A stretch of 64,000 bases of DNA from Burkholderia paludis (GCF_000732615.1 NZ_JPGL01000014.1:1-64000); one strand, 5' to 3'. Positions 49,292 to 57,610 are shown, counted from the stretch's first letter. Notes: generated from the sequence alone by a model not told the origin. Made by a program: numbers and translations.

Positions 49292-50329
49292 ATGTCCGTA
49301 CCGCCGTCTTCGCTTCCTCCCCGCCGCGTATCCGTCGCGCCCATGCTCGACTGGACCGATCGTCATTGCCGTTCGTTCCACCGGACGCTGACGCGCGATA
49401 CGTGGCTGTATACGGAGATGATCACGACGGGCGCGCTGCTGTTCGGCGACGCCCAGCGGCATCTCGCGTTCACGCCGAACGAATCGCCGGTCGCGCTGCA
49501 ACTCGGCGGCAGCGAGCGCGACGATCTCGCGCGCGCCGCGAAGCTCGGCGAGCAGTGGGGCTACGACGAGATCAACCTGAATTGCGGGTGTCCGTCCGAG
49601 CGCGTGCAGCGCGGTGCGTTCGGCGCGTGCCTGATGAACGAGCCGCAACTCGTTGCCGACTGCGTGAAGGCCATGCGCGATGCGGTCTCGGTGCCGGTTA
49701 CGGTCAAGCACCGGATCGGTGTCGATGCGGTCGAGGACTACGCGTTCGTGCGCGACTTCGTCGGCACGGTGGCCGAGGCCGGTTGCGAAACGTTCGTCGT
49801 GCATGCGCGCAATGCGATCCTGAAGGGGCTGTCGCCGAAGGAGAATCGCGAGATCCCGCCGCTCAAGTACGACTATGCGTATCGGTTGAAGCGCGATTTT
49901 CCGGCGCTCGAGATCGTCATCAACGGCGGCATCAAGACGCTCGACGAGGTCGAGCAGCATCTCGAGCACGTCGACGGCGTGATGCTCGGCCGCGAGGCGT
50001 ATCACAACCCGTATGTGCTCGCGGAGGTCGATGCGCGCTTCTACGGATCGACCGCGGCGTCGCGGACGCGCGAGGAGGCCGAGGCGCTGCTGATCGAATA
50101 CTGCGCGGCGGAACTGAAGCGCGGCACCTATCTCGGCGCGATCGTGCGGCACGCGCTTGGACTGTATCGCGGCATGCCCGGCGCACGCGGCTGGCGTCGC
50201 GTGCTGTCCGACAACAAGAAGCTCGCGCGCGGCGATCTGGCCGTGTTCGACGAGGCGCGCGCGCATCTGAACGAAGCCGAAGAAATTTTTGAAAAAAAAG
50301 CTTTGCAAGATTCAAAAGACTTCGTATAA
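49292..50329 (+). CDS. dusA: tRNA-dihydrouridine synthase A
   Basis: 345 aa flavoenzyme that reduces uridines 20/20a in the tRNA D-loop. Motifs: VSVAPMLDWTDRHCRSFHRT, ALQLGGSERDDLARAAKLGE, INLNCGCPSERVQRGAFGAC (catalytic Cys) and VKHRIGVDAVEDYAFVRDF. The last 16 residues (from near EEIFEKKAL) are Lys-rich and coincide with the tRNA-His promoter; the stop codon lies inside its -10 box. Confidence 0.95.
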   Translation: MSVPPSSLPPRRVSVAPMLDWTDRHCRSFHRTLTRDTWLYTEMITTGALLFGDAQRHLAFTPNESPVALQLGGSERDDLARAAKLGEQWGYDEINLNCGCPSERVQRGAFGACLMNEPQLVADCVKAMRDAVSVPVTVKHRIGVDAVEDYAFVRDFVGTVAEAGCETFVVHARNAILKGLSPKENREIPPLKYDYAYRLKRDFPALEIVINGGIKTLDEVEQHLEHVDGVMLGREAYHNPYVLAEVDARFYGSTAASRTREEAEALLIEYCAAELKRGTYLGAIVRHALGLYRGMPGARGWRRVLSDNKKLARGDLAVFDEARAHLNEAEEIFEKKALQDSKDFV

Positions 50330-50330
50330 T
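50303..50330 (+). promoter_or_regulatory. Promoter of tRNA-His, overlapping dusA
   Basis: TTGCAA, 16-base spacer, TATAAT. The dusA stop codon TAA is bases 3-5 of the -10 box. Confidence 0.8.
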
Positions 50331-50385
50331 CTTGTTCTTCGCTGCTGAAACAGAGCAGCGAAGAAAGAAAGGCAGTAAAACAGTG

Positions 50386-50461
50386 GTGGCTGTAGCTCAG
50401 TTGGTAGAGTCCAGGATTGTGATTCCTGTCGTCGTGGGTTCGAGTCCCATCAGCCACCCCA
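50386..50461 (+). tRNA. tRNA-His (GTG)
   Basis: 76 bases with encoded CCA; anticodon GTG in loop TTGTGAT. The base before (G at 50385) pairs with the discriminator C73 and supplies the G-1 identity element of histidine tRNA. Confidence 0.96.
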
Positions 50462-50488
50462 AAGAATTCCAAGCAGTATCAAGTAGTG

Positions 50489-50524
50489 AAAAACGGCACT
50501 GTCCCAAAAGACAGTGCCGTTTTT
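50489..50524 (+). terminator. Terminator of tRNA-His
   Basis: Fifteen-pair stem AAAAACGGCACTGTC/GACAGTGCCGTTTTT, six-base loop. Confidence 0.9.
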
Positions 50525-51232
50525 GTTTTGGCATTCCAAAAATGGAATTCACGGTGCTTTCCGCATTGCGATTCGTTTCGATCGTCGACGCGGCGTGCTG
50601 TCGCCGCGCGCGTAGTGCAAGCCGTATTGCGTCATAAAGACGTACCTATATGCCTTGGTCGCTGCAGATCGGGATCATGTGGCGAACGGCAGTGTGATTT
50701 CGATCTGCTCGATGGCATCGCCACGCCATTGCATGCGAATGTGTCCGGCCATCCAATCGACCTGCAGCCACGGTCAGTCGAGAAATTCAATCTTGCGGTT
50801 GCCGGCGAACTCGGCATGTTCGTTACCACCTTGAAGCCGGACGGGGCGACCGTTCCGCTGTGCAGTTGCGTCTCGCTGCGTCGTACCCGGCGGCGTTCCT
50901 GCTGAATTCGACGGCCCGCGCCTACGCGCTCCGCATTTCAGCCGTGCCCGCACACGTTGTCGATGCGATCCGGAAATCGCCACATGCCAGACGCGTATCG
51001 ATGCGTGCCTGGTCCGCTTCGCAATCGTGAAGGTACGACTCCTTCACCTGCGCACGACCTTCAGCGATTGCCGAAGTCCAGCGACCGGGCGACCGGACGA
51101 GTGGGTCCCACGACGAACGTCGGTGCCGACACAGCAATGCCGCAGTTGTCTGCCGGCGAGCCGGCGACCAAGACCGCGCCGAAGCGGGGCAGGCCGAGCG
51201 ACCTTTTTTCTCGGAAACCCATGGGATAGACT
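50525..51232. other. Gene-poor stretch after tRNA-His
   Basis: About 700 bases with somewhat lower G+C than the neighbours. The + frame near 50690-50870 reads like coding sequence (LLDGIATPLHANVSGHP, VAGELGMFVTTLKPDGATVP) but has no start or ribosome site of its own and ends early; possibly a gene remnant. No integrase or tRNA-end duplication was found. Confidence 0.4.
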
Positions 51233-52201
51233 TTGTCGAATAATTATTCGTCGGGGGCCGGGGTGAAACACAAAATCTGGGCGTCGTACGCGATTGCGTG
51301 GATGCTGATAGCCGCCGTGTTCACGATCGATTTCACGACGATGGGTTCGGTCGGATTGTCCATCAGACCCGACTGGTTTCCCCGGTTTGCGAAGCTGGGT
51401 GTGATATCAGCCCTGTTGTGCTGCTGCCTGTTCAATGTCGAGCGTATTCAACGCTATCGCTCCGTTGCGCAACGTCTCCGCTGTCGGGATCTGGCGCTCG
51501 CCATTTTCTGCCTGTTGACGATAGCGGTGTATGGGCAGGCAGCCGCCATTGCCTCATATGTCGCAGCGGCACTCGGCAGGCCTGCGGTGCAGGACGTACT
51601 GCTGGGCTGGGAGCGGTCTGTCGGATTCGACTGGCTGAAAACGTATCGCTGGATCGGTGAATACAAGCGCCTGCAGCCGATATTGCGAATTGCATACGGA
51701 AGCGCATTCATCCAGATGATCGTCTATTGCTTCCTGTTCGGGCTGCTGCGAAGAAGGCAGGAGCTGTGCGAAATGATGCTGATTTTCGTCGTTTCGCTGC
51801 TGATTGTGCTGCCTGTCGCCGCCCTGTATCCGGCCGCCAGTCCGTTTGCCCATTTCGGCATTACCGATCCAGGCACCGTGTCGCAAGTGACGGATTTTTA
51901 TCATGTCCGACGCGGAGAATTGAAGGTCATCGATCCCTTCGCGGTCCAGGGCATCGTTTCGATGCCGTCTTTCCACGCGGTGCTTGCCCTGATGCTGATC
52001 TACGTCGTGCGCAACTTTCGTGTGCTGCTTGGCGTTTCACTGGGGCTGAACGGGTTGATGCTGGTATCGACGTTCTCGGTCGGCGGTCACTACCTGGCCG
52101 ACATCGGTGCGGGCGTGATGGTGGGCATCGCGACGATCTGGTGGATGCGCCACTGGTTCTCCGTCTATGCGGCACGGAAGTGGCCGGTCTTGAACAACTG
52201 A
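51233..52201 (+). CDS. PAP2 superfamily membrane phosphatase/transferase
   Basis: 322 aa with about seven hydrophobic segments. The PAP2 catalytic core is seen late: SMPSFHAVLALMLIYVV (with the His) and SVGGHYLADIGAGVMVG (second His and Asp). The first motif (KxxxxxxRP) is not clear, which resembles the inositolphosphotransferase Aur1/Ipt1-like branch. The start is unresolved: TTG here, or GTG at 51263 (MKHKIWASYA) after GGGGG. G+C is lower than in nearby genes, suggesting later acquisition. Confidence 0.75.
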   Translation: MSNNYSSGAGVKHKIWASYAIAWMLIAAVFTIDFTTMGSVGLSIRPDWFPRFAKLGVISALLCCCLFNVERIQRYRSVAQRLRCRDLALAIFCLLTIAVYGQAAAIASYVAAALGRPAVQDVLLGWERSVGFDWLKTYRWIGEYKRLQPILRIAYGSAFIQMIVYCFLFGLLRRRQELCEMMLIFVVSLLIVLPVAALYPAASPFAHFGITDPGTVSQVTDFYHVRRGELKVIDPFAVQGIVSMPSFHAVLALMLIYVVRNFRVLLGVSLGLNGLMLVSTFSVGGHYLADIGAGVMVGIATIWWMRHWFSVYAARKWPVLNN

Positions 52202-52256
52202 CGAACCGACAACGACCTCGTCAACCAACGATTGCCTCCCGGCACCCCGCCCGTTT

Positions 52257-52775
52257 TCAACGATCGACTACGTTGCCGGCGATCCCCGCCTGGGCCGTTC
52301 GCGTATTTCGAAAAACCACCCACGACCACAAGGCGCCGCCCGCCACCTTGGCGACGAATTGCAACGCGGCGATCGTCGGGAAAACCGCTCCAAATGCAAT
52401 CAGCGGAAAGATGAGGGAATCGACTGCGGCACCCGCGACGTTCGCGCCGTTTGCGCGTGCCAGTATCGGGAAGCGCCGCGCGAGCTGAAACACGATCGCG
52501 CTCGCTACGGCTGCCGATCCGAATGCCACGAGCGATGCAAGGGCGATCTCCTTGGCCGCGGGATTGAGCATGTAACTGACGACGCCAGCCGCCGCGATCA
52601 ACCCAAACATGCGCGACCAGAGCGCGCGGCCGCGCCAGTCGAGGTGGAGTCGATCCCGGATCGCGAGATCGAGTCCGATCAGAAGGAACGCGATGATCGG
52701 TGTGGCAGCAGGACCGAAGTGAGCGACCATCAGGTTCGCGACAGCGACTGCTGCGATATAGATCAAGACGTACAT
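52257..52775 (-). CDS. VUT family (YhhQ-like) transporter
   Basis: 172 aa with about five hydrophobic segments. Family-like features: MYVLIYIAAVAVANLMVAHF, FLLIGLDLAIRDRLHLDWRG and NVAGAAVDSLIFPLIAFGAV. YhhQ proteins take up queuosine precursors; this one is shorter than E. coli YhhQ. GAGGAACC precedes the start. Convergent with the PAP2 gene. Confidence 0.75.
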   Translation of the reverse strand: MYVLIYIAAVAVANLMVAHFGPAATPIIAFLLIGLDLAIRDRLHLDWRGRALWSRMFGLIAAAGVVSYMLNPAAKEIALASLVAFGSAAVASAIVFQLARRFPILARANGANVAGAAVDSLIFPLIAFGAVFPTIAALQFVAKVAGGALWSWVVFRNTRTAQAGIAGNVVDR

Positions 52776-53053
52776 GGTTCCTCTGCGGTGATGAGTGCGG
52801 GTTGCGTCGATTCGACGCCGGAGTGAGCCGGATGCGACCGCTTCGACGGCGGAATGCGCTGCCGGCAACCCGGGCCGAAATGCAGGCGATTGCCGATGGG
52901 CCCGGACGCGGAACGACAGCATAACGCCGGGTTGCAGCCGGGTTGCACCAAAGCAACCGCAACGCGAGATTGTATGGCGGTATCCGGCTGCGATCTTGTG
53001 CAGTTTGCTGTTCCGGCTAAGGTTTGTGCGCGTCGTGCCGTTATCTTTTATGG
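52776..53053. other. Intergenic region before putative small RNA A
   Basis: Contains the YhhQ-like promoter region and, near 53042-53047 (TATCTT), a weak -10-like box for the following small RNA candidate. No protein gene seen. Confidence 0.35.
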
Positions 53054-53122
53054 ACAGCCCTCGTGCCTCGAATGCTGATCCGTTTCCTTGCCTGCTCGCG
53101 TGTCGCGCGAGCAGGCTTTTTT
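53054..53122 (+). ncRNA. Candidate small RNA A
   Basis: An orphan Rho-independent terminator (GCCTGCTCGCG/CGCGAGCAGGC then six T, 53090-53122) has no gene before it on this strand. The start is estimated from a -10-like box. The 5' part carries CCTCGTGCC (53059-53067), shared with candidates B and C. Confidence 0.35.
53090..53122 (+). terminator. Orphan Rho-independent terminator
   Basis: Eleven-pair perfect stem, five-base loop, six T. Confidence 0.85.
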
Positions 53123-53221
53123 CGTTTACGGCGGCAAGCCGCAGCCTGAATGGCGGAACAGGACAGGAGCCTGGCGAAAATCGACAAAGCGCAACAGTCT
53201 TACGTTCGTGTAATGTATCGA

Positions 53222-53293
53222 CTTCCTCGTGCCCTCATGCTTTGCTGGGCCGTTCGATCCCGACGACCAATGGTGGTGTCGGGATTTTTTTTT
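53222..53293 (+). ncRNA. Candidate small RNA B
   Basis: Begins about where a TAATGT box (53211-53216) would start transcription, carries TTCCTCGTGCC (53223-53233), and ends in a terminator (ATCCCGAC/GTCGGGAT plus nine T). Lies 100 bases after candidate A. Confidence 0.38.
53257..53293 (+). terminator. Orphan Rho-independent terminator
   Basis: ATCCCGAC/GTCGGGAT stem, 13-base loop, then nine T. Confidence 0.8.
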
Positions 53294-53444
53294 GCCGACG
53301 CGCCGTTGCAGCGGCAACGAACTGCGCCGACGGAGCATCGCGCGAGCACGGCGAAGTCGAGCGGTACATGCCGTCATGCGCGGTATATTCGCGACGAGAC
53401 GTCCCGATCACGAGAACGAGAACGAGCAGAAGGAGTGGCCCACG

Positions 53445-53960
53445 ATGCCGGAAACCCCGATCACGCTACGCGCCGCGACAACGCACGACGCAAATCGCAT
53501 CGCGCGCCTGCACACGCTGAGCTGGCAAACCGCATACAGCCATATCCTGCCGGCGGCCTATCTGTCCGACGAGGTGCCGGCGGAACACGCGGTTCGGTGG
53601 CGCAACTATCTCGATCGCGACGAATGCGAGTGGGGCCTCGTGCTGATCGTGGAGTCGGATGGCGAGCCGGTGGGCTTCGTCAGTGCCGAGCGCCCGGTCG
53701 ATCCTGAGGCCGGCGTGCTGCTCGACTGCCTGCATGTCCATCCCTCGCATCACTGAAGCGGGGCAGGCAAACGCATGATCGAAGCCGTTCGCGCATGGGC
53801 GCGAACGCTCGGCGTGGACCAGGTTCAACTGCGGGTGCTGGAGGGTAACCGGCACGCGATCGCTTTCTACGAGCACAACGGCTGGCAACCGGCGGGGATC
53901 GAAACGGGTCGTATCGGCAGGACGCAGGTCACCGATCGAATCTACGTGATACAGGCCTAG
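53445..53960 (+). pseudogene. GNAT acetyltransferase interrupted by an in-frame TGA
   Basis: An AAGGAG site and ATG open a GNAT protein (TPITLRAATTHDANRIARLH...). Translation stops at TGA 53754-53756, after LLDCLHVHPSHH. The same frame then continues SGAGKRMIEAVRAWARTLGV to a natural end (GNRHAIAFYEHNGW is the typical C-terminal motif). The stop sits where the acetyl-CoA loop R-x-G-x-G needs arginine, so a single CGA to TGA change is the simplest cause. Whole length would be about 171 aa. An error in the sequence is possible. Confidence 0.8.
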
Positions 53961-54045
53961 CGGCCCGCCGGCGGCATCCGCAGGCCGGAACGCGCGACAT
54001 GCGGCCGCGCCGGGATGCCGGGCGAACCCCGAACGTGCGTCGCGG

Positions 54046-54510
54046 TCATTCGCCGCAATACCGCACGAGCAGATCGGCCTCCGTCTCGTGCACCTCGACG
54101 GGCAGCGCCGTGGCGCCGGCATAGGCAAGATAGCGCGCGCGATGCTGGCCGTTGCGGAACGACACGACGCCGACTTTCGACAGGCCGGGGATGCCGAGCA
54201 GTGTCCGGGTTCGGGTCTCGCGAAACGTGATGAACGGCATGTCGGGAATCCTGTCCTGGCCCGGATCGAGGAATTCGCGAATTCCGGCGGCTTTTCCAGG
54301 GGCCCAGTACTGAACCGACGGCAGCACGTAATCCGTCGTGTCGCGGTCGGCGCAGGCCAGCAATTTTTTCACGTCGATCGTCACGACGCGATGTCGCGAG
54401 TCGTCGGACGCGAATACCCGTTTCAGGTGTGCATAGGCGTAGGGGGCATGCCCGGGAAGCCGGATAATCCAGACCTCCATGCCGTTCTGGTGTATGCGGG
54501 CGATTGCCAT
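54046..54510 (-). CDS. Unknown protein, possibly plasmid fertility-inhibition-factor-like
   Basis: 154 aa. VVTIDVKKLLACADRDTTDY, REFLDPGQDRIPDMPFITFR and VVSFRNGQHRARYLAYAGAT resemble, from memory, proteins annotated as plasmid fertility inhibition factors in Burkholderia; the GQHRARYLA segment also recalls ParB-like domains. AGAGGGACTC precedes the ATG. The role is unknown, and the name is tentative. Confidence 0.6.
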   Translation of the reverse strand: MAIARIHQNGMEVWIIRLPGHAPYAYAHLKRVFASDDSRHRVVTIDVKKLLACADRDTTDYVLPSVQYWAPGKAAGIREFLDPGQDRIPDMPFITFRETRTRTLLGIPGLSKVGVVSFRNGQHRARYLAYAGATALPVEVHETEADLLVRYCGE

Positions 54511-54835
54511 GAGTCCCTCTGGTGTCGCAAGCGGTCTTCGTGGTTAAAGTCTAGCAGTCCGAACCCAACGGCGGAGCAGGTCGATACCCGGAACGGGAAA
54601 ACGACGCGACTCGCAGCGAAACCGGCGTCGCGAGCGAAAGCGCGGCGCGAGTCGTTGGCAATCCGGCCTCGATCATGCGTCCGGCGGTTGATATCGACGA
54701 GTTGCGGGAATATCGCGATACTGCTGCCTGGAATGACGTGCGCGCAAAATTCATGCAGGATTGACGACACGTTCAGGAGTGACGTGCATGCGGATTGTCA
54801 TAAGAGCCGAGAGGGCAGATTGACTGGAGAAACCC
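54511..54835. other. Stretch with a coding-like fragment
   Basis: About 325 bases. The + frame from 54555 to 54764 is open for 70 codons and ends ELREYRDTAAWNDVRAKFMQ-D-stop, which looks like a protein C-terminus. The only ATG is at 54675 and has no ribosome site. Probably a gene remnant; otherwise a 29-residue peptide. Confidence 0.4.
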
Positions 54836-55222
54836 ATGGCATCGAAACTTGAAATCGAGTATCTCGATTACTGTTTCACCGCGACGCTCGAAATCGGAGA
54901 ATCAGGCCGTACACGCGTTGTCGACTGGCATCTCGCATCCGGTTCGCGGAGCCAGGCGCTTGCGTGGGGCGCGTTCGACCGCTTTCTCGAGCGGCATGAC
55001 TTCGCCGATGAAGAGGATGCGCGCGCCAATATCGTCGACTGGCTCGAGCAGCTTGCCGATCCACGTTCCGGAGCGTCGGCCGGGATCGCGAAGGCGGGCG
55101 CGGCGGCTTCCGGAGCAGTGTCGACGGACGGATCGACGGCCGAAGGCGTCAGTGAAACTGTCCTTGATATCGTCGCCGATCTCGACTGGATCGAGGCGAT
55201 CGCCGATTGGCTTTCCAACTGA
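54836..55222 (+). CDS. Acidic protein of unknown function
   Basis: 128 aa, strongly acidic. EIEYLDYCFTATLEIGESGR at the start, an Ala/Gly/Ser-rich linker about residues 78-100, and LDIVADLDWIEAIADWLSN at the end. CTGGAGAAACCC precedes the ATG. No family recognised. Confidence 0.6.
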   Translation: MASKLEIEYLDYCFTATLEIGESGRTRVVDWHLASGSRSQALAWGAFDRFLERHDFADEEDARANIVDWLEQLADPRSGASAGIAKAGAAASGAVSTDGSTAEGVSETVLDIVADLDWIEAIADWLSN

Positions 55223-55703
55223 CTCGCCAAATGACGAAACAGGATTGTCATGGTGCGGGTTGAGGTGTTCGAGAAGCACCTTCAGGTGCAATGCGACAAA
55301 CGGAAATGAAGTTGAAATTGCAGTGATGAAAAAATAGAGTATCGCTGCTTTGACAATACTTGCGCGTTACCGGACACTGCGCCGGGGCCAGAAAATATCG
55401 GCTTGAATCAAAACAAAATACAACGGCGGACATGAAAGGAAGAAAAGTGACGACGGCCGGCAAGATTCCTTGCGTTGGCAGCGGCACTCGGCATTGTCAT
55501 GCAATGGGGCTCGAATAAGGTAGATACGAAAATACCGTCGACCGATTTGTTGTCGGTGCGGCCGGCAGAAATATCACGCCATCTTCGACATGCCCGGGCA
55601 CGTCGGCGCGCTACGGGCGCCGTGCAGGGTTGCCGGTCGCGGCGACATTGTCACCAAATGGTGAGTTGCCGCACAGATCGTTGCGCGACCGACGCTCACA
55701 ATC
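55223..55703. other. AT-richer intergenic region
   Basis: About 480 bases, unusually AT-rich for this genome around 55300-55440. An ATG at 55432 after AAGGA-like context opens a short frame (MKGRKVTTAGKIP...) that would join a hydrophobic frame (FLALAAALGIVMQWGSNKV) only with a one-base shift; a decayed small exported peptide is possible. Confidence 0.35.
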
Positions 55704-55776
55704 TGGCCGGTTGACCGTTCTTCCCCGGCCCGGTCAACCGTTTCCCCGCTCGCTCGCGCAGGAGCGGGGGCTTTTT
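55704..55776 (+). ncRNA. Candidate small RNA D
   Basis: Two consecutive hairpins (CGGTTGACC/GGTCAACCG at 55708-55740, then CCCCGCTC/GAGCGGGG at 55744-55769) and five T, with no coding gene before them on this strand. The start is estimated. Confidence 0.35.
55744..55776 (+). terminator. Orphan Rho-independent terminator
   Basis: Eight-pair CCCCGCTC/GAGCGGGG stem followed by GCTTTTT. Confidence 0.75.
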
Positions 55777-55887
55777 GCCCGTCCGACGCCGAAAGGCCGC
55801 GTCGGCGGAACCGGACAGGCGTTCGTCCGGCTGCCGTGTGATCGCACCGATTGCGCACCCCGGCACCCGTTCGCCTGATCCGCATGG

Positions 55888-55990
55888 ATTGCTTTCCTCG
55901 TGCCTGAGCGAACCCTCAGGCCCATTGCCGGTTCCGGCCGGCGATGCGTTGGTCCCGGCGGCGTGCAGCAGTGCCGCCGGGATATTTTTT
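55888..55990 (+). ncRNA. Candidate small RNA C
   Basis: Contains TTCCTCGTGCC (55894-55904), as in candidate B, then a CCTGAG/CTCAGG hairpin, a CCGG-rich stem and a ten-pair terminator. The start is estimated; no clear promoter hexamers. Confidence 0.35.
55953..55990 (+). terminator. Orphan Rho-independent terminator
   Basis: TCCCGGCGGC/GCCGCCGGGA perfect stem, ten-base loop, then TATTTTTT. It could also end transcription arriving from either small RNA candidate. Confidence 0.8.
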
Positions 55991-56040
55991 ACATCGAATG
56001 CGTCACGTCACGGCGCGCGCGGCGTGCTCCGCCGAACCGC

Positions 56041-56784
56041 TCAGCCAGCCTGTTCGACGCTGGTTTCCCATCCGTCGTATTCTCCTCCGAGCGAACGCGC
56101 CTCGCGACTGATCGCAACCGTATGGCGCGTGATGTCGGCCAGTGCCATGGTGCCTTCGTGCGAAAACCGCACGGCCGATCTGCCGTCTTCGGTCGGTGCG
56201 ACCGATTCGACCGGATAGCCTTTCGCTTCCGCCCAGTCCGCGAACTGGTGCGCGTCGCTCGGGTCGGGGAAGAACGCCCAGTGCATCACGCGCCGGCTCA
56301 CGTTGGCGGCGTCGCCTTTCTTCCGCAATTCGTCGAGCACCTGCATGTCGTGCATGATCTGCCGGTCGTCGTCGGTCGGGTAGAGCGTTTGCCAGTACGC
56401 TTCCTTGTCCGGATCGTCCTGGTGCGCGTACTGGAGCGAGTAGGTTGTCTGTTCGGCGAGCGCGTCGACGATTTCCGCCGCCTCGGCCTCGTCGAACGGC
56501 ACGTAGAAGAGGAAATCCCGATTGCCGTCGGCGGTGATGCGACCGACCTGCACGCCGCCTTTCGCGGCGATCGCGGCGTCCAGCAGATCCTCGATCTTCG
56601 CGAGATCGGCGAACTCGTCGCCGGCCGGCAGGCCTTCGGGCGTCGGACGTGCCAGCGGGACGCGCACGCTGAGCAGCGACGTGCGCGGATCGCCCTCCGC
56701 GATTTCCGCAAAGCTGTGGTTGAAGCTGATGAAGGCCTGATGGTCGCCCATTCTGGCAGGGAAGGTTCCCCAGGCGTCGGTCAT
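56041..56784 (-). CDS. DUF695-RraB two-domain protein
   Basis: 247 aa. The N-terminal half (HQAFISFNHSFAEIAEGDPR; LAKIEDLLDAAIAAKGG; FLFYVPFDEAEAAEIVDALA) matches DUF695. The C-terminal half (DELRKKGDAANVSRRVMHWA; DAHQFADWAEAKGYPVESVA) looks like the RraB domain, which in E. coli inhibits RNase E. GGGAGAAACAC precedes the start. An RNA-related role is only a suggestion from the domain. Confidence 0.78.
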   Translation of the reverse strand: MTDAWGTFPARMGDHQAFISFNHSFAEIAEGDPRTSLLSVRVPLARPTPEGLPAGDEFADLAKIEDLLDAAIAAKGGVQVGRITADGNRDFLFYVPFDEAEAAEIVDALAEQTTYSLQYAHQDDPDKEAYWQTLYPTDDDRQIMHDMQVLDELRKKGDAANVSRRVMHWAFFPDPSDAHQFADWAEAKGYPVESVAPTEDGRSAVRFSHEGTMALADITRHTVAISREARSLGGEYDGWETSVEQAG

Positions 56785-56870
56785 GTGTTTCTCCCGTACA
56801 CGATTGTCTGTTGACGGTTGCAAAGCGCCCCAATGTATCATCGAAAATCGCATTGGCTGGAGAAGCGCAC

Positions 56871-57254
56871 ATGATTGCAAGTCTGGGCATCCTGGTGCCG
56901 GTCGAGGATGATCGTTTCCGGGCGGTGGTGGATTTCTATCGTCTGGCGCTCGCGCTGCCGGTGCATTCCAGCGGCGTGTCGGCCGCGGGGAATCCGTGGC
57001 ATCGCTTCGTCGCGGGCGGTGCGACGCTGACTGTTCATACGGGCCGGGGCGGCGAGTTTCCGTATCCGGAATTTCGGCCGACCGGTCATGGAATCGCGCT
57101 GGCGATCGAGGTGGCGTGCGTTTCGCAAGCCGTCGAGCGACTTGAATCGTGCAGCGTCGGCCTCCTGAATGCGTGGGACTACGGCGACGGCACGGTGGCG
57201 ATTTCCGTGGCGGACCCGGCGGGAAACGTCTGCGAGATCTGGGGCCGTCCGTGA
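56871..57254 (+). CDS. VOC (glyoxalase-fold) protein
   Basis: 127 aa, one VOC module: LGILVPVEDDRFRAVVDFYR at the start and GTVAISVADPAGNVCEIWGR at the end, with the usual paired beta-alpha-beta layout. Substrate unknown. CTGGAGAAGCGCAC precedes the ATG. Confidence 0.75.
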   Translation: MIASLGILVPVEDDRFRAVVDFYRLALALPVHSSGVSAAGNPWHRFVAGGATLTVHTGRGGEFPYPEFRPTGHGIALAIEVACVSQAVERLESCSVGLLNAWDYGDGTVAISVADPAGNVCEIWGRP

Positions 57255-57301
57255 CCCGCGCCTGGGCGCAGCGGGCCGCAACAAGTTCGAAGGAGAAGCC
57301 G

Positions 57302-57610
57302 ATGTCGATGTTTGCGGTGAATGGTGTGCGTATCGATCCGCGCAGCGCGCGGGTGACGCATGTGCGCTGGGCGGCCGTGAATCCGGCCGACCGATCGTGG
57401 GCGGCGGCGCCGAGCGAGGCGCCGGTGGCGGACGTCGCGCGGGCGCTCGCGTCCGGCGACGACGTTCGCGCGATCTTCTCGGCATCGGATGCCACGGCGA
57501 TCGGGCCCAGGCTGAAACGCGTGCTGTACCGCGATGCCTCGGAGGGCATCGAACTCGACATCGATGCGACGAGCGAGTCACGCACGTTGCGCGATCTTCC
57601 GCAAATCTGA
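57302..57610 (+). CDS. Protein of unknown function
   Basis: 102 aa. FAVNGVRIDPRSARVTHVRW and ASGDDVRAIFSASDATAIGP are its most regular parts. AAGGAGAAGCCG precedes the ATG and the gene follows the VOC gene by 47 bases, so they may be co-transcribed. No family is recognised with confidence. Confidence 0.6.
   Translation: MSMFAVNGVRIDPRSARVTHVRWAAVNPADRSWAAAPSEAPVADVARALASGDDVRAIFSASDATAIGPRLKRVLYRDASEGIELDIDATSESRTLRDLPQI

Noticed and set aside
50461-56040. Integrated element with att sites at tRNA-His
   Set aside because: No integrase, and no second copy of the tRNA-His 3' end was found in the window.
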